Source: Arcanobacterium_A hippocoleae
GTDB taxonomy: Bacteria; Actinomycetota; Actinomycetes; Actinomycetales; Actinomycetaceae
Direction: 5' to 3'
DNA: 64,000 nucleotides
Assembly: GCF_031456295.1 (NCBI RefSeq)
Contig: NZ_JAVDUJ010000001.1
Coordinates: 558,001-622,000 of the forward strand
Shown piece after piece: positions 54,503 to 63,638 of this stretch. The translations under genes were made by a program, and so were the position numbers. Each line of letters opens with the position of its first letter. Positions within the stretch are counted from its first letter, which is position 1. Under the pieces are notes generated by a model. That model saw nothing but the letters and a program-made list of their open reading frames with translations, had not been told where the DNA came from and searched no databases.

Positions 54503-54515
54503 GAGAATGATTCTC
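54503..54515 (+). promoter_or_regulatory. Zur/Fur-type operator over the znuA start
   Basis: GAGAATGATTCTC is a palindrome with a one-base centre (six-base arms), flanked by A/T-rich sequence. It matches the core of Zur and Fur boxes (AATGATT type). It touches the likely znuA ATG at 54516. A Zur-type regulator gene lies 3 kb downstream. Zinc-dependent repression of znuA is inferred. Confidence 0.65.
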
Positions 54516-55634
54516 ATGAAGAATAATTTATACCGTCTCATTGCTGTAGCAGCTGCAGCCGTTTATGCTCTGGGTGCTTGCAGCACAACAGACAACAGCA
54601 CACCGTCCGACACTAGCGCCACGAAACTCAAAGTTACCACCTCTTTCTATCCGCTTACTTATCTCGTAAAAGAGATAGGTGGTGAAAATGTATCCGTCAT
54701 TGACCTTACCCCTCCAACCGGTTCTGCACACGATGCGGAAATTTCCCCCGCCCAGATTGTAGACATGGAGAAATCAGATGCGGTGTTTTATCTTGCAACT
54801 CTTTCTGCCGCAGTCGATAAAGCAGTAGAAAATGCTGCTGTGAAGAACGCAGTGAATATTGGGGAGAGTGTGAATCTGATCAAGCAGACTGATATTGCTG
54901 CCTTCTCCGAATCATTACCGTCTGTAGATGCGGATTTAGACAACCAGCACGAAAGTGAAACTCACGATGAGCACCTTCATGCTAATCAAAATCATGCCGA
55001 AAAACATGAACATGAAAACGAACATGCACACGATCACGAACATGAACATGAACACGAGCATGAACACGGACATGATCACGAACACGAACACGAACATGAA
55101 CATAACCACGGAATTTATGACCCGCACTTCTGGACAGATCCAAGCCGCCTGGCTCTTGCAGCTCCGGTAATTGCAAATACTCTCGGAAAAATCGATAATG
55201 CAAACAAATCTACATACGAAGAAAATGCAACGGCTGTAGCCGATAAACTAAACACAATCGCAAACGAGTTCAAGAATACTCTTTCCACGAAACAATGCCG
55301 CACAAATGCTTTCATCGTTACGCATCTCGCATACGGCTATCTTGCAGCACAGAATAATTTGAAGCAGATCGGCATCGCCGGTTTCGACCCGGACATCGAG
55401 CCATCGCCAGCTCGCATCAACCAAATCAAGGAAGCTGCAAAACAGTACAATATTGACACCATTTTCGCTACTTCAGATACTGAAAAAACGGTCGCGAGTG
55501 CCGTCGCGAACGAAACTGGTACAAAAGTTGAAATTCTTGACCCGGCAGCTACTCAACGCGATTCCCAAAAGGACTATATAGCAGTGATGAGGGAAAACTT
55601 CAAACTGCTCCAAAATTCTCTAGGCTGCAAGTAA
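54516..55634 (+). CDS. znuA: Zinc ABC transporter substrate-binding lipoprotein, histidine-rich
   Basis: ZnuA captures zinc outside the membrane. The 372-aa protein has a lipoprotein signal (YALGAC, Cys22), metal ligands His72 (SAHDAE), His204 (DPHFWTD) and His in VTHLAYGY, and a late aspartate (TSDTEKT). Between them lies a histidine/glutamate-rich loop at about 145-198 with repeated HEHEHD motifs, a hallmark of zinc-specific binding proteins. The first ATG (54507) is inside the palindrome and three codons earlier; I chose 54516, which begins the signal peptide. No clear ribosome site is seen, so a short leader is likely. Confidence 0.92.
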   Translation: MKNNLYRLIAVAAAAVYALGACSTTDNSTPSDTSATKLKVTTSFYPLTYLVKEIGGENVSVIDLTPPTGSAHDAEISPAQIVDMEKSDAVFYLATLSAAVDKAVENAAVKNAVNIGESVNLIKQTDIAAFSESLPSVDADLDNQHESETHDEHLHANQNHAEKHEHENEHAHDHEHEHEHEHEHGHDHEHEHEHEHNHGIYDPHFWTDPSRLALAAPVIANTLGKIDNANKSTYEENATAVADKLNTIANEFKNTLSTKQCRTNAFIVTHLAYGYLAAQNNLKQIGIAGFDPDIEPSPARINQIKEAAKQYNIDTIFATSDTEKTVASAVANETGTKVEILDPAATQRDSQKDYIAVMRENFKLLQNSLGCK

Positions 55635-55735
55635 TTTCAAAGCAAAAGCGAAACCTGAAATCCGTCACTTAAAGAAGCATCCGAAATTGAAAACGCACTA
55701 AAACTCAGCAAAGGCTGGTATTTATTGCAAAAATC

Positions 55736-55772
55736 GGTGTGCTGTGCTTTTACTTTGAAAGTGCAGCACACC
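55736..55772 (+). terminator. Terminator or attenuator between znuA and znuC
   Basis: A 15-bp stem with two G-U pairs (55736-55750 with 55758-55772) and a seven-base loop lies about 100 bp after the znuA stop. It should stop much of the transcription from znuA, so znuC-znuB probably depends on readthrough or its own promoter. Confidence 0.7.
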
Positions 55773-55879
55773 AATTCGGTTATCACGCGATTCTGATTCG
55801 ATTCGAAAATTCTTCCGGTTTACTCAGATCCATACAGCGTAAATCCAGATACAAACAAAAGCAGAAATATAGTTAAACT

Positions 55880-56605
55880 ATGCTTTCAGATACACCAAGC
55901 CAACCACTTTTACAGGCACACGATGTCTGTGTTGCAATTGATTCCACTGAAATTCTCCATCGCCTAAACTTTTCGGTACAAAGCGGAGAATTTTTAGCTA
56001 TTCGAGGTTCAAACGGATCAGGAAAAACCACTCTCCTTCGCACAATCTTGAATATTCTTCCAGTAAGCGCAGGAAGACTCGAACTATTCGGGAAAAATGC
56101 AGCAAAGTTAAACTCACAAGACTGGCAGAAAATCGGCTATGCGCCACAGCACGTTACTGCAACCTCCATCATGCCCGCTACTGCGCTCGAAACCGTCGCT
56201 TCAGGTTTGCTTTCTGGTAACCATCTTTGGAAACCGCGCAATTGGAAAGCCCGTGCAATGCTTGCACTCGAAAAAGTGGGGCTTGAGCGTCGTGCTAATG
56301 AATCTTTACAGACTTTTTCCGGAGGTCAGCAGCAACGCGTTTTGATCGCACGCGCAATGGTAAAGCAGCCTCAGCTGCTGATTCTTGACGAGCCATTCTC
56401 TGGCATAGATTCTTCCTCACGAAATGAAATCGTGGGGCTCTTGGCAAAGATGCATGAAGATCACACTACGGTGATTACCGTACTCCACGATACTTACGAG
56501 TTAGCACCATTTATCGACACCACTATTTTCTTAGATCAGGGACGCATCGAAAAAATTATGCACCCTGGTTGCAAATCTGTAGCTGCTCCTTCCAATCCTA
56601 CTTGA
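55880..56605 (+). CDS. znuC: Zinc ABC transporter ATP-binding protein
   Basis: The 241-aa ATPase shows Walker A GSNGSGKTT, the Q-loop in GYAPQHVTA, signature FSGGQQQRV, Walker B LLILDEPFSGID and a histidine in VLHDTYEL at the switch position. It is close to ZnuC/MntB-type ATPases. The ATG lacks an obvious ribosome site, and the preceding 107 bp after the hairpin may hold a promoter. Zinc as the substrate follows from znuA and the Zur-type gene. Confidence 0.92.
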   Translation: MLSDTPSQPLLQAHDVCVAIDSTEILHRLNFSVQSGEFLAIRGSNGSGKTTLLRTILNILPVSAGRLELFGKNAAKLNSQDWQKIGYAPQHVTATSIMPATALETVASGLLSGNHLWKPRNWKARAMLALEKVGLERRANESLQTFSGGQQQRVLIARAMVKQPQLLILDEPFSGIDSSSRNEIVGLLAKMHEDHTTVITVLHDTYELAPFIDTTIFLDQGRIEKIMHPGCKSVAAPSNPT

Positions 56606-56639
56606 AAACCCCGTCATGGCTCTCTGTAGTGATTTTTCC

Positions 56640-56648
56640 GGGGGGGGG
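56640..56648 (+). repeat. Nine-G homopolymer in the znuC-znuB gap
   Basis: Nine consecutive G lie 35 bp after the znuC stop and 53 bp before the znuB start. Such tracts are prone to slippage. It is the longest homopolymer I noticed in the window. Confidence 0.9.
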
Positions 56649-56659
56649 ATAATCAGAAT

Positions 56660-56701
56660 ATGAATCAACAGGATCTCAAGCTCACAAAGGATGAGGCGTA
56701 A
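56660..56701 (+). CDS. Possible 13-codon ORF coupled to znuB
   Basis: The frame MNQQDLKLTKDEA begins just after the G tract and ends in TAATG, sharing its last base with the znuB ATG. Translation could be coupled to znuB. No good ribosome site precedes it, and it contains the GGATGAGG site of znuB, so it may be accidental. Confidence 0.25.
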   Translation: MNQQDLKLTKDEA

Positions 56702-57573
56702 TGCTTGTCGAAATGTTTTCTTCAGCGCTAATGCAGCGCGCATTGATTGTTTCACTGTTGGTGGGCATTTCTGCGCCGGTTGTTGGTGCTTACCTCGTAC
56801 AACGTGGATTAACACTACTTGGTGACGGTATTGGGCACATCGCCTTAACTGGTGTAGCACTCGGCTGGCTGTCGGGGAATGCTGCTGGCGTAGCCGATAA
56901 AGAATCCTGGGCTGTTCCTGGAGCAGTTTTCGCATCTATTCTCGGCGCACTATTGATTGAATGGATGCGAGAACGCGGAAAAGCATCAGGGGAAGTCGCT
57001 TTAGCCTTGATTTTTTATGGCGGAATTGCCGGCGGTGTACTTTTGATTGGAATTGCCGGCGGATCTACGACAAATCTAAATGGCTATCTTTTCGGTTCAA
57101 TTTCAACGGTTTCAAGCGAAGATACTTGCCTATCTGCATTCCTCGCAATCTTCATCTTGCTTATTGGTTTCGGATTAAAGACGGCGCTCTTCACTCTTTG
57201 CCATGATCCGCAATACGCCCGTGCAGCTGGACTACCAGTACGCCTACTCTCAATTCTGATTTCAGTAACAGCTGCATTAACTGTTTCCATTGCAATGCGG
57301 GTAGTTGGGGTGCTGCTCGTATCAGCGCTGATGATTATTCCGATTGCCACCGCCCAGACATTCACAAAATCTTTTCGAAGTACAATGCTTGCCGGAATGA
57401 TAATTGGCGCTGTTGTAAGCGTAACAGGATTAAGTATCACATATGTGAAACCGTGGGCTCCTGGAGCAACAATTGTCATCCTTGCGCTTACCGTGTACTT
57501 GAGCTTTGCGATTTGCACCCCAATTATTCGGCATATTCTGCAGCATTTTCAACACCATCACGTATCAAGCTGA
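56701..57573 (+). CDS. znuB: Zinc ABC transporter permease
   Basis: The 290-aa ABC-3 family permease has eight or so helices. Typical segments are VVGAYLVQRGLTLLGDGIGHIALTGVALG in the first third (one helix pair), GYLFGSISTVSSEDT, and MRVVGVLLVSALMIIPIATAQ in the second half. GGATGAGG precedes the ATG. It completes the znuA-znuC-znuB uptake system; the Zur-type gene follows. Confidence 0.92.
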   Translation: MLVEMFSSALMQRALIVSLLVGISAPVVGAYLVQRGLTLLGDGIGHIALTGVALGWLSGNAAGVADKESWAVPGAVFASILGALLIEWMRERGKASGEVALALIFYGGIAGGVLLIGIAGGSTTNLNGYLFGSISTVSSEDTCLSAFLAIFILLIGFGLKTALFTLCHDPQYARAAGLPVRLLSILISVTAALTVSIAMRVVGVLLVSALMIIPIATAQTFTKSFRSTMLAGMIIGAVVSVTGLSITYVKPWAPGATIVILALTVYLSFAICTPIIRHILQHFQHHHVSS

Positions 57574-57636
57574 TTTACACGGTAAACTAAGCACTATCGA
57601 AATGCCCAGATGCATCAACGCAAGGTTTTCATAGTT

Positions 57637-57642
57637 TATAAT
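57637..57642 (+). promoter_or_regulatory. Candidate -10 box before the Zur-type gene
   Basis: TATAAT lies 36 bp upstream of the regulator ATG in an A/T-rich gap after znuB. No well-placed -35 box is visible, so this is a weak promoter call. Confidence 0.35.
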
Positions 57643-57678
57643 AGTGATCTTAGTTTTTTTAGAAACGAGATGGTTTGA

Positions 57679-58092
57679 ATGCAACGAATGACGAAACAGC
57701 GCGCTTCCATTATTGAATTAATGCGTAATCACAATGGTTTCCTTTCTGCTCAAGATGTATTCGAGCAGCTGCGGCAAACCGGGATCGAAGTCGGGCTTGC
57801 CACGGTGTACCGGAATTTACAGGCAATGGCAGAGAGCCATATTGTGGACGTGCTGCGTCCTGACGGCACCGATACACAACTCTTCCGCTACTGCGCCGAA
57901 GATGCCCACCATCATCATCTCGTGTGTCGTTGTTGCGGTAAAACAGTTGATTTAGTTGGCAACGATTTCGAAGGATGGGCCAAGCAAATAGCTGCACAGC
58001 ATGGATTTACGCGAGTGTCTCATTCACTTGAACTTTTTGGTCAGTGCGCAGATTGTACTGATCACGAATCCCGCCAGGATCACACGCTTTAA
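57679..58092 (+). CDS. zur: Fur family regulator, probably zinc-sensing Zur
   Basis: The 137-aa protein has the Fur winged helix (TKQRASIIELM, FLSAQDVFEQLRQTG, GLATVYRNLQAMAE, about 5-60) and a C-terminal dimer/metal domain with HHHHLVCRCC and CADC, whose two CxxC-type pairs form the structural zinc site. DGTDTQLFRYC carries further likely ligands. Position directly after the zinc transporter genes and the palindrome before znuA make Zur the best reading; Fur or PerR cannot be excluded by sequence alone. Confidence 0.88.
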   Translation: MQRMTKQRASIIELMRNHNGFLSAQDVFEQLRQTGIEVGLATVYRNLQAMAESHIVDVLRPDGTDTQLFRYCAEDAHHHHLVCRCCGKTVDLVGNDFEGWAKQIAAQHGFTRVSHSLELFGQCADCTDHESRQDHTL

Positions 58093-58187
58093 GCTTCTAA
58101 ATTCCTGCACTTTGGATCTAAATCCAAATCGATCAATCGCAGAAAATTTGTATCGAATTTTGTAGCTAAAACTTAGAAAGGCAGCTC

Positions 58188-58412
58188 ATGCATCAATATC
58201 AGCTTCGACTCCCAATTCGCCTCAGCCAATTCTTAAAACTTTCAAATCTTGCTGAAAATGGCGCCCAGGCAAAAGAATTGATTCACGCCCAATGCGTGCT
58301 TGTAAATGGTCAGACTCAAATCCATCCAGCACATCAGCTGCAAGATGGTGATGAAGTAACTATCGACGATGGGCTGAACAAGCCGATAACACTTCGCGTG
58401 GTATCGGAGTAA
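58188..58412 (+). CDS. Small S4-domain RNA-binding protein
   Basis: The 74-aa protein is a stand-alone S4 domain of the YbcJ type: IRLSQFLKLSNLAENGAQAKELI, in two helices, then VLVNGQTQIHPAHQLQDGDEV. Such proteins bind structured RNA, and some associate with ribosomes. GAAAGG precedes the ATG. It lies 95 bp after the Zur-type gene but has no evident link to zinc. Confidence 0.88.
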   Translation: MHQYQLRLPIRLSQFLKLSNLAENGAQAKELIHAQCVLVNGQTQIHPAHQLQDGDEVTIDDGLNKPITLRVVSE

Positions 58413-58553
58413 TCCCGCATTATTCCGTGATTTTAAGCTGCTTTCGGAAAGTGCTTCTGGGAGTTTAGCTAACTAAATCTTCTTGAGATAGTTTTCCGTC
58501 AAAATTCATTTATTTTCGACTGTATCTAATTTAATATTGTGGAGCGCCTCATT

Positions 58554-61500
58554 TTAGTGCCCCACAATGCAATCACGCCCGAGCAGAACTTTCAAATCTG
58601 AGATTAATCCACCAGATTTTTCGACACTATACTCTTTTGCGATTTCAACTACAGAGATCTTTCCCTGCTGAATGATGTGCAAATGCACGGGAGCCGGCCC
58701 CCGATATTGGCCAAGTAGATTTGCCAACCGTTGCATTAAATCTGCCGTACACACTCGCTCCAGCAACTGGATCTTTAGCGGTGAAGTTTCGTCGATATCG
58801 GTAGCCGGCAAGCTCACCTCACGCGCATTTAATTGCACCGCCCCATCTCTTACCGAAAGACGAGCTTTTATCGCTACCACTGAATCTGGAATCAGCATTT
58901 CATAAACATTTTTATAGGTCGCTGGAAAAACATTAACTTCCACTGAACCAGTCATATCTTCAACAGTTATCTGCGCCCATGCTCGTCCATTTTTCTTCGA
59001 TAGCCGGGTAGTCATCGACGAGAGCAAACCACATACAGTGACTTCTCGTCCATCAATTTGCTGTTCATCATCACTGATGATCGAGAGGATCGAAGTATCA
59101 GAATTTAGATCAATCACGCTTTCTAATCCGGAAAGAGGATGATCAGATACATAAAGCCCAATCATCTCCCGTTCAATATTCAGCTTTTGCTTTTTATCCC
59201 ATTCGGGTAACTCTGGTATTACTACATCAAACCCGCCGGCGGTGGTATCGCCAGCACCGCCAAAAAGATCAAACTGCCCAATCGCCTCATTTTTCTTTAG
59301 CGAAATCACACCATCAATAGCTTCTTCATATATCGTAAGCAGCGATCTGCGCGTATGCCCAAAAGAATCAAAAGCTCCAGCTTTGATCAGGCTCTCCATT
59401 GAACGTTTATTTAACACCTGCAGCGGCACTTTATTCAGGAAATCTTGGAATGAGGTGTACGCACCTTGCTCTTCACGTGCAGCGATAATCCCATCCACCA
59501 CATTCGCACCAACGCTACGCACCGCCGATAATCCAATCCGAATCTCATCACCGACTGCCCAATAGTTTGCACGTGATTGATTTACATCCGGTACTAATAC
59601 CGAAATCCCCATTCTGCGACATTCACCCAGATACGCCGCAATTTTATCTTTTTTGCCGATATTGGAAGCAAGTAATCCAGCCATAAATTCTGACGGAAAA
59701 TGCGCCTTCAAATATGCAGTCTGATAAGAAACCAGAGCGTACGCCTCCGAATGAGACTTATTGAAAGCATAGGACGAGAACGGCACAAGGATTTCCCAAA
59801 GAGTATCGATAGATTCTTTGGAATAACCATTTTTCAACATTCCTGCTTCAAAAGAAGCAAATTGTTGCTGCAGCACATCGGCTTTCTTTTTTCCCATTGC
59901 TTTCCGCAATACATCTGCTTGCCCGAGAGTAAATCCAGCCAACTTTTGGGCAATTCGCATCACTTGCTCTTGAAACACGATCAGACCATGCGTATTGCCT
60001 AAAATATCGTTCAAATCTTCCGCCAACTCAGGATGAATCGGAGTTTTTTCCTGCAGTCCGTTCTTCCGCAAAGCATAATTTGTATGCGAGTTTGCGCCCA
60101 TTGGCCCTGGCCGATAGAGCGCCGAAACGGCTGAGATGTCGTCAAAAGTATCAGCTTTCATTTGCTTCAGCAAAGTCCGCATGCCGCCGCCATCAAGCTG
60201 GAAAATCCCGAGAGTCTCCCCACGCCCCAATAATTCAAAAGTAACCGGATCATCTAATGGAATGCCATCAATATCAGGCACTTCTTTTCCGTTTTCAGCA
60301 ATATTTGCAAGTGCATCATTGATCATTGTGAGATTAGAAAGCCCCAAAAAGTCCATTTTGATCAGCCCTAATTCCTCGCATTGCGGGTATTCAAACTGAG
60401 TCAAAATAGCTTCATCTTTTTGATTCTTCATCACTGGGATCACATCAGTAAGTGGTACTGATGACATGATCACTGCGCAGGCGTGTATTCCAGTTTGCCG
60501 CACCAAGCCTTCCAGACCGAGAGCTAAATCAAAAACACGTTTTGCATCTTGATCATTATCAACAACTCCCCGAAACTCCACAGCTTCGTTATAACGATCA
60601 TGCTTCGAATCGTAAATCGAGTTAACTGGAATATCTTTCCCCATCACTGCCGGTGGCATAGCTTTGGTGAGCCGATCCCCCATTTCAAATGGATAGCCTT
60701 GCACACGCGCTGAATCCTTTAGTGCCTGCTTGGCTTTGATCGTACCAAAGGTAACCACTTGCGACACTTTATCTTTACCGTATTTTTCTTCAACATACTT
60801 AATCACTTCACCACGACGGCGATCATCGAAATCGACATCAATATCAGGCATCGAGACGCGCTCTGGATTCAAGAATCGTTCAAAGAGCAAATCGTGTTTA
60901 ATCGGATCTAGTTGAGTAATTCCCAATGCATATGCCACCATTGAGCCAGCGCCTGAGCCACGCCCTGGCCCAACGCGGATCCCGTTTTCTCGTGCCCAGC
61001 GGATATAATCAGAAACCACCAGGAAATAGCCCGGAAATCCCATTTTAACGATAATTTCTACTTCATAATCAGCACGCTTTTGCACATGATCTGGGATAAT
61101 CTCGCCAAAGCGGTAATGCAATCCAGACTGCACTTCACGAATAAACCACGAGGTTTCATCTTCTCCAGCTGGCACTGGAAATGAAGGCATATAGTTAATT
61201 CCTTCAGCTGTCGTCTGAAACGATACATTACACCGCTCAGCAATCAGCAAGGTGTTATTACAAGCTTCTGGAAACTCTGCAAAAAGATTTCGCATCTCCT
61301 GAGTCGAGCGAAGATAATAGCCTTCACCATCAAATTTGAAGCGGTCAGGATCCATGAGTGTCGATCCAGAATTAATACAAAGCATTGCATCTTGAATCCG
61401 TGCATCATCGCGCTTCACATAGTGCGAGTCATTCGTAGCGATCAGCGGTGCACCAATCTTCCGCGCCAGAGCGACAAGATCTTTTTGCACCCTGCGTTCA

Positions 61501-62099
61501 ATGTCGATCCCATGATCCATAATCTCCACAAAGAAATTCTCTTTTCCAAAAATTTCTTGGAGCTCTCCTGCTGCCCGCAACGCTTCCTCATGCTGCCCTA
61601 GCCGCAGCCGCGTTTGCACTTCTCCTGACGGACATCCAGCCGTGCCAATCAGCCCGTGATGATAACGCTCAAGTAAATCACGATCCATTCGTGGCCATTT
61701 CCCCATTTGCCCTTCAACAGAAGCAAAAGATCCCATCCGAAATAGGTTGTGCATCCCCGTATTATTCTCACTCAGGAGCGTCATATGAGTGTAAGCACCG
61801 CGAGCAGAAACGTCATCCCCACGCTGATCCTCACGCCCCCAGGTAACGCGCGTTTTATCAAAACGTGAAGTACCAGGCGTCATATATGCTTCAATTCCGA
61901 TAATCGGTTTGACTCCAGCTTTTTGCGCTGCCTTCCAAAACTCAAAAGCGCCAAAAAGATACCCGTGGTCAGTGATCGCCACAGCCGGTTGCTCTTGTGC
62001 AGCAACTTCCGCCACGAGCTTACCAATCTTCGCCGCTCCATCAAGCAGCGAGTAATCTGTATGTACATGCAGGTGCGCAAATGAATCTTGATTAGCCAT
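58554..62099 (-). CDS. dnaE: DNA polymerase III subunit alpha
   Basis: DnaE is the main replicative polymerase. The 1181-aa protein has the N-terminal PHP domain (FAHLHVHTDYSLLDGAAK), the catalytic palm with GPGRGSGAGSMVAYALG and MPDIDVDFDDRRR (two of the catalytic aspartates), the fingers with the LVRQTGIHACAVIM segment, a tandem helix-hairpin-helix region and a C-terminal OB fold (VTVCGLLSSM...). It is of the DnaE1 type. The start ATG matches MANQDSFAHLHVHTD. The downstream gap shows no special structure. Confidence 0.97.
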   Translation of the reverse strand: MANQDSFAHLHVHTDYSLLDGAAKIGKLVAEVAAQEQPAVAITDHGYLFGAFEFWKAAQKAGVKPIIGIEAYMTPGTSRFDKTRVTWGREDQRGDDVSARGAYTHMTLLSENNTGMHNLFRMGSFASVEGQMGKWPRMDRDLLERYHHGLIGTAGCPSGEVQTRLRLGQHEEALRAAGELQEIFGKENFFVEIMDHGIDIERRVQKDLVALARKIGAPLIATNDSHYVKRDDARIQDAMLCINSGSTLMDPDRFKFDGEGYYLRSTQEMRNLFAEFPEACNNTLLIAERCNVSFQTTAEGINYMPSFPVPAGEDETSWFIREVQSGLHYRFGEIIPDHVQKRADYEVEIIVKMGFPGYFLVVSDYIRWARENGIRVGPGRGSGAGSMVAYALGITQLDPIKHDLLFERFLNPERVSMPDIDVDFDDRRRGEVIKYVEEKYGKDKVSQVVTFGTIKAKQALKDSARVQGYPFEMGDRLTKAMPPAVMGKDIPVNSIYDSKHDRYNEAVEFRGVVDNDQDAKRVFDLALGLEGLVRQTGIHACAVIMSSVPLTDVIPVMKNQKDEAILTQFEYPQCEELGLIKMDFLGLSNLTMINDALANIAENGKEVPDIDGIPLDDPVTFELLGRGETLGIFQLDGGGMRTLLKQMKADTFDDISAVSALYRPGPMGANSHTNYALRKNGLQEKTPIHPELAEDLNDILGNTHGLIVFQEQVMRIAQKLAGFTLGQADVLRKAMGKKKADVLQQQFASFEAGMLKNGYSKESIDTLWEILVPFSSYAFNKSHSEAYALVSYQTAYLKAHFPSEFMAGLLASNIGKKDKIAAYLGECRRMGISVLVPDVNQSRANYWAVGDEIRIGLSAVRSVGANVVDGIIAAREEQGAYTSFQDFLNKVPLQVLNKRSMESLIKAGAFDSFGHTRRSLLTIYEEAIDGVISLKKNEAIGQFDLFGGAGDTTAGGFDVVIPELPEWDKKQKLNIEREMIGLYVSDHPLSGLESVIDLNSDTSILSIISDDEQQIDGREVTVCGLLSSMTTRLSKKNGRAWAQITVEDMTGSVEVNVFPATYKNVYEMLIPDSVVAIKARLSVRDGAVQLNAREVSLPATDIDETSPLKIQLLERVCTADLMQRLANLLGQYRGPAPVHLHIIQQGKISVVEIAKEYSVEKSGGLISDLKVLLGRDCIVGH

Positions 62100-62213
62100 G
62101 GTAATACTCTAAACCACCCCTCCTGGGAAATCTTTGTGAGTTTTCATAAAACAACACAAAATCAAGGAAAATCGAAATATTTCGAAATAATCACAGAGCA
62201 AGTGAGCTAAAAT

Positions 62214-62672
62214 TCATGATGCAGAACGCCAGATCATATCGCGGTGTTCGATCCCGGCGTCATAATATATTGCACCGTCAGTAAGCTCATATCCAAGGGC
62301 AGCATAGAAGCCCAAAGCTTGTAATTGTGCCGAAATCTTCACTACTACTTGTCCACGTGAATCAGCAAAATGCTGCAGCGCATATTTTTGCCCAGCTTCC
62401 ATCAGCATACTCCCGATTCCCATTCCGCGGGCCTGCGCTCTTACAGCCACCCTCCCGATATGTACTTGCCCTGGCTGATCAGGCAAAATCCGGATCGTGC
62501 CCAGCGCATTTCCAGCAGTGATTGCCAGGAGATGAACTGTTGACGGTGCTTCATCGAAAGCATCTATTTCTTCGGCAATCGGCACATTCTGCTCTGCGAC
62601 AAAGACCTCCTTGCGGATTTCAAAACACTGCGCTACTTGCGCTGGTGTATCTGCCACAACAACTTCAACCAT
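62214..62672 (-). CDS. GNAT family N-acetyltransferase
   Basis: The 152-aa protein is a GNAT acetyltransferase of the ElaA/PhnO-like kind: QCFEIRKEVFVAEQNVPIAEEID at the start (a helix-loop pair), HIGRVAVRAQARGMGIGSMLM with the Q/RxxGxG acetyl-CoA loop, and QALGFYAALGYELTDG near the end. The N-terminal pattern with FVAEQNVP is common in small GNATs of unknown substrate. AAGGGAAG precedes the ATG. It lies 24 bp after the pseudouridine synthase gene. Confidence 0.88.
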   Translation of the reverse strand: MVEVVVADTPAQVAQCFEIRKEVFVAEQNVPIAEEIDAFDEAPSTVHLLAITAGNALGTIRILPDQPGQVHIGRVAVRAQARGMGIGSMLMEAGQKYALQHFADSRGQVVVKISAQLQALGFYAALGYELTDGAIYYDAGIEHRDMIWRSAS

Positions 62673-62696
62673 TAATAGACTTCCCTTCCGAAATGA

Positions 62697-63638
62697 TCAA
62701 AAATTATTCGGATCAAAACCAGTACGCAAATGCTCCAAAGAATTGTGCAAATCAGTTGGATAAGACGAGCTAAACTCAACGTATTTCCCAGTTATCGGAT
62801 GCGAAAACCCTAATTTCACTGCATGTAGCCATTGCCGCTGCAGCTGTAATCTGGCCGCATGTACTGGATCAGCCCCATACATTTCATCACCCACACAGGG
62901 ATGCTTGATCGCTGCCATATGTACTCGGATTTGATGTGTCCTGCCAGTTTCTAAATGTATTTCACACAGAGCTGCCCGTGGCATTACTTCGATCACATCA
63001 TAGTGTGTGATTGCATGCTTCCCATTCTCACGTACGCCCATTTTCCATTGATGCCGGTAATCTCGTCCGATTGGAGCATCAATCGTGCCGCTAAGCGGAT
63101 CAGGCAAACCTTGCACCAAAGCATGGTAAATTTTCGTTACCGTCCGTTCCTTAAAAGCACGCTTCAAAACCGTATATGCTTGTTCTGATTTCGCCACCAC
63201 CATACAACCGCTAGTGCCTACATCTAAGCGATGCACAATTCCTTTTCGCTCCGGCGGACCAGAAGTAGTAAGCTGCACACCAGCAGCAAGCAATGCGCCC
63301 AAGACATTCGGGCCTTCAAAATTTAATGACGCATGTGCTGCTACGCCTGCCGGCTTATCCACCACGATGATATCTGTGTCCTCATAGATCACTTGCATCC
63401 CGGGTACTGGAGTTTCCTGTGGCTGCTCAGCAGGTGGCGCAGGAATATCGACCTCAATTACACACTGCATTGAAATCCGCAGCGCAGACTTTGCCACTAC
63501 TTGCCCATCTAGCCACACCTTTTGATCAGCTACCAAATCTGCACACTTTGTACGAGATATCCCAGTGAAACTCGAAAGAACTGCATCGATCCGCATCCCG
63601 ATGAAATCTTCCGGCACAAGATAGCTGCGCAGTGTCAT
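62697..63638 (-). CDS. RluA/RluD family pseudouridine synthase
   Basis: The 313-aa protein converts specific uridines in rRNA to pseudouridine. It has an N-terminal S4 domain (GMRIDAVLSSFTGISRTKCADLV), the IIVVDKPAGVAAHAS segment, the catalytic motif HRLDVGTSGCMVVAKS, and the C-terminal LETGRTHQIRVHM block. This is the RluD-like arrangement often found right after lspA, as here. Its ATG overlaps the lspA stop as ATGA. Confidence 0.93.
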   Translation of the reverse strand: MTLRSYLVPEDFIGMRIDAVLSSFTGISRTKCADLVADQKVWLDGQVVAKSALRISMQCVIEVDIPAPPAEQPQETPVPGMQVIYEDTDIIVVDKPAGVAAHASLNFEGPNVLGALLAAGVQLTTSGPPERKGIVHRLDVGTSGCMVVAKSEQAYTVLKRAFKERTVTKIYHALVQGLPDPLSGTIDAPIGRDYRHQWKMGVRENGKHAITHYDVIEVMPRAALCEIHLETGRTHQIRVHMAAIKHPCVGDEMYGADPVHAARLQLQRQWLHAVKLGFSHPITGKYVEFSSSYPTDLHNSLEHLRTGFDPNNF

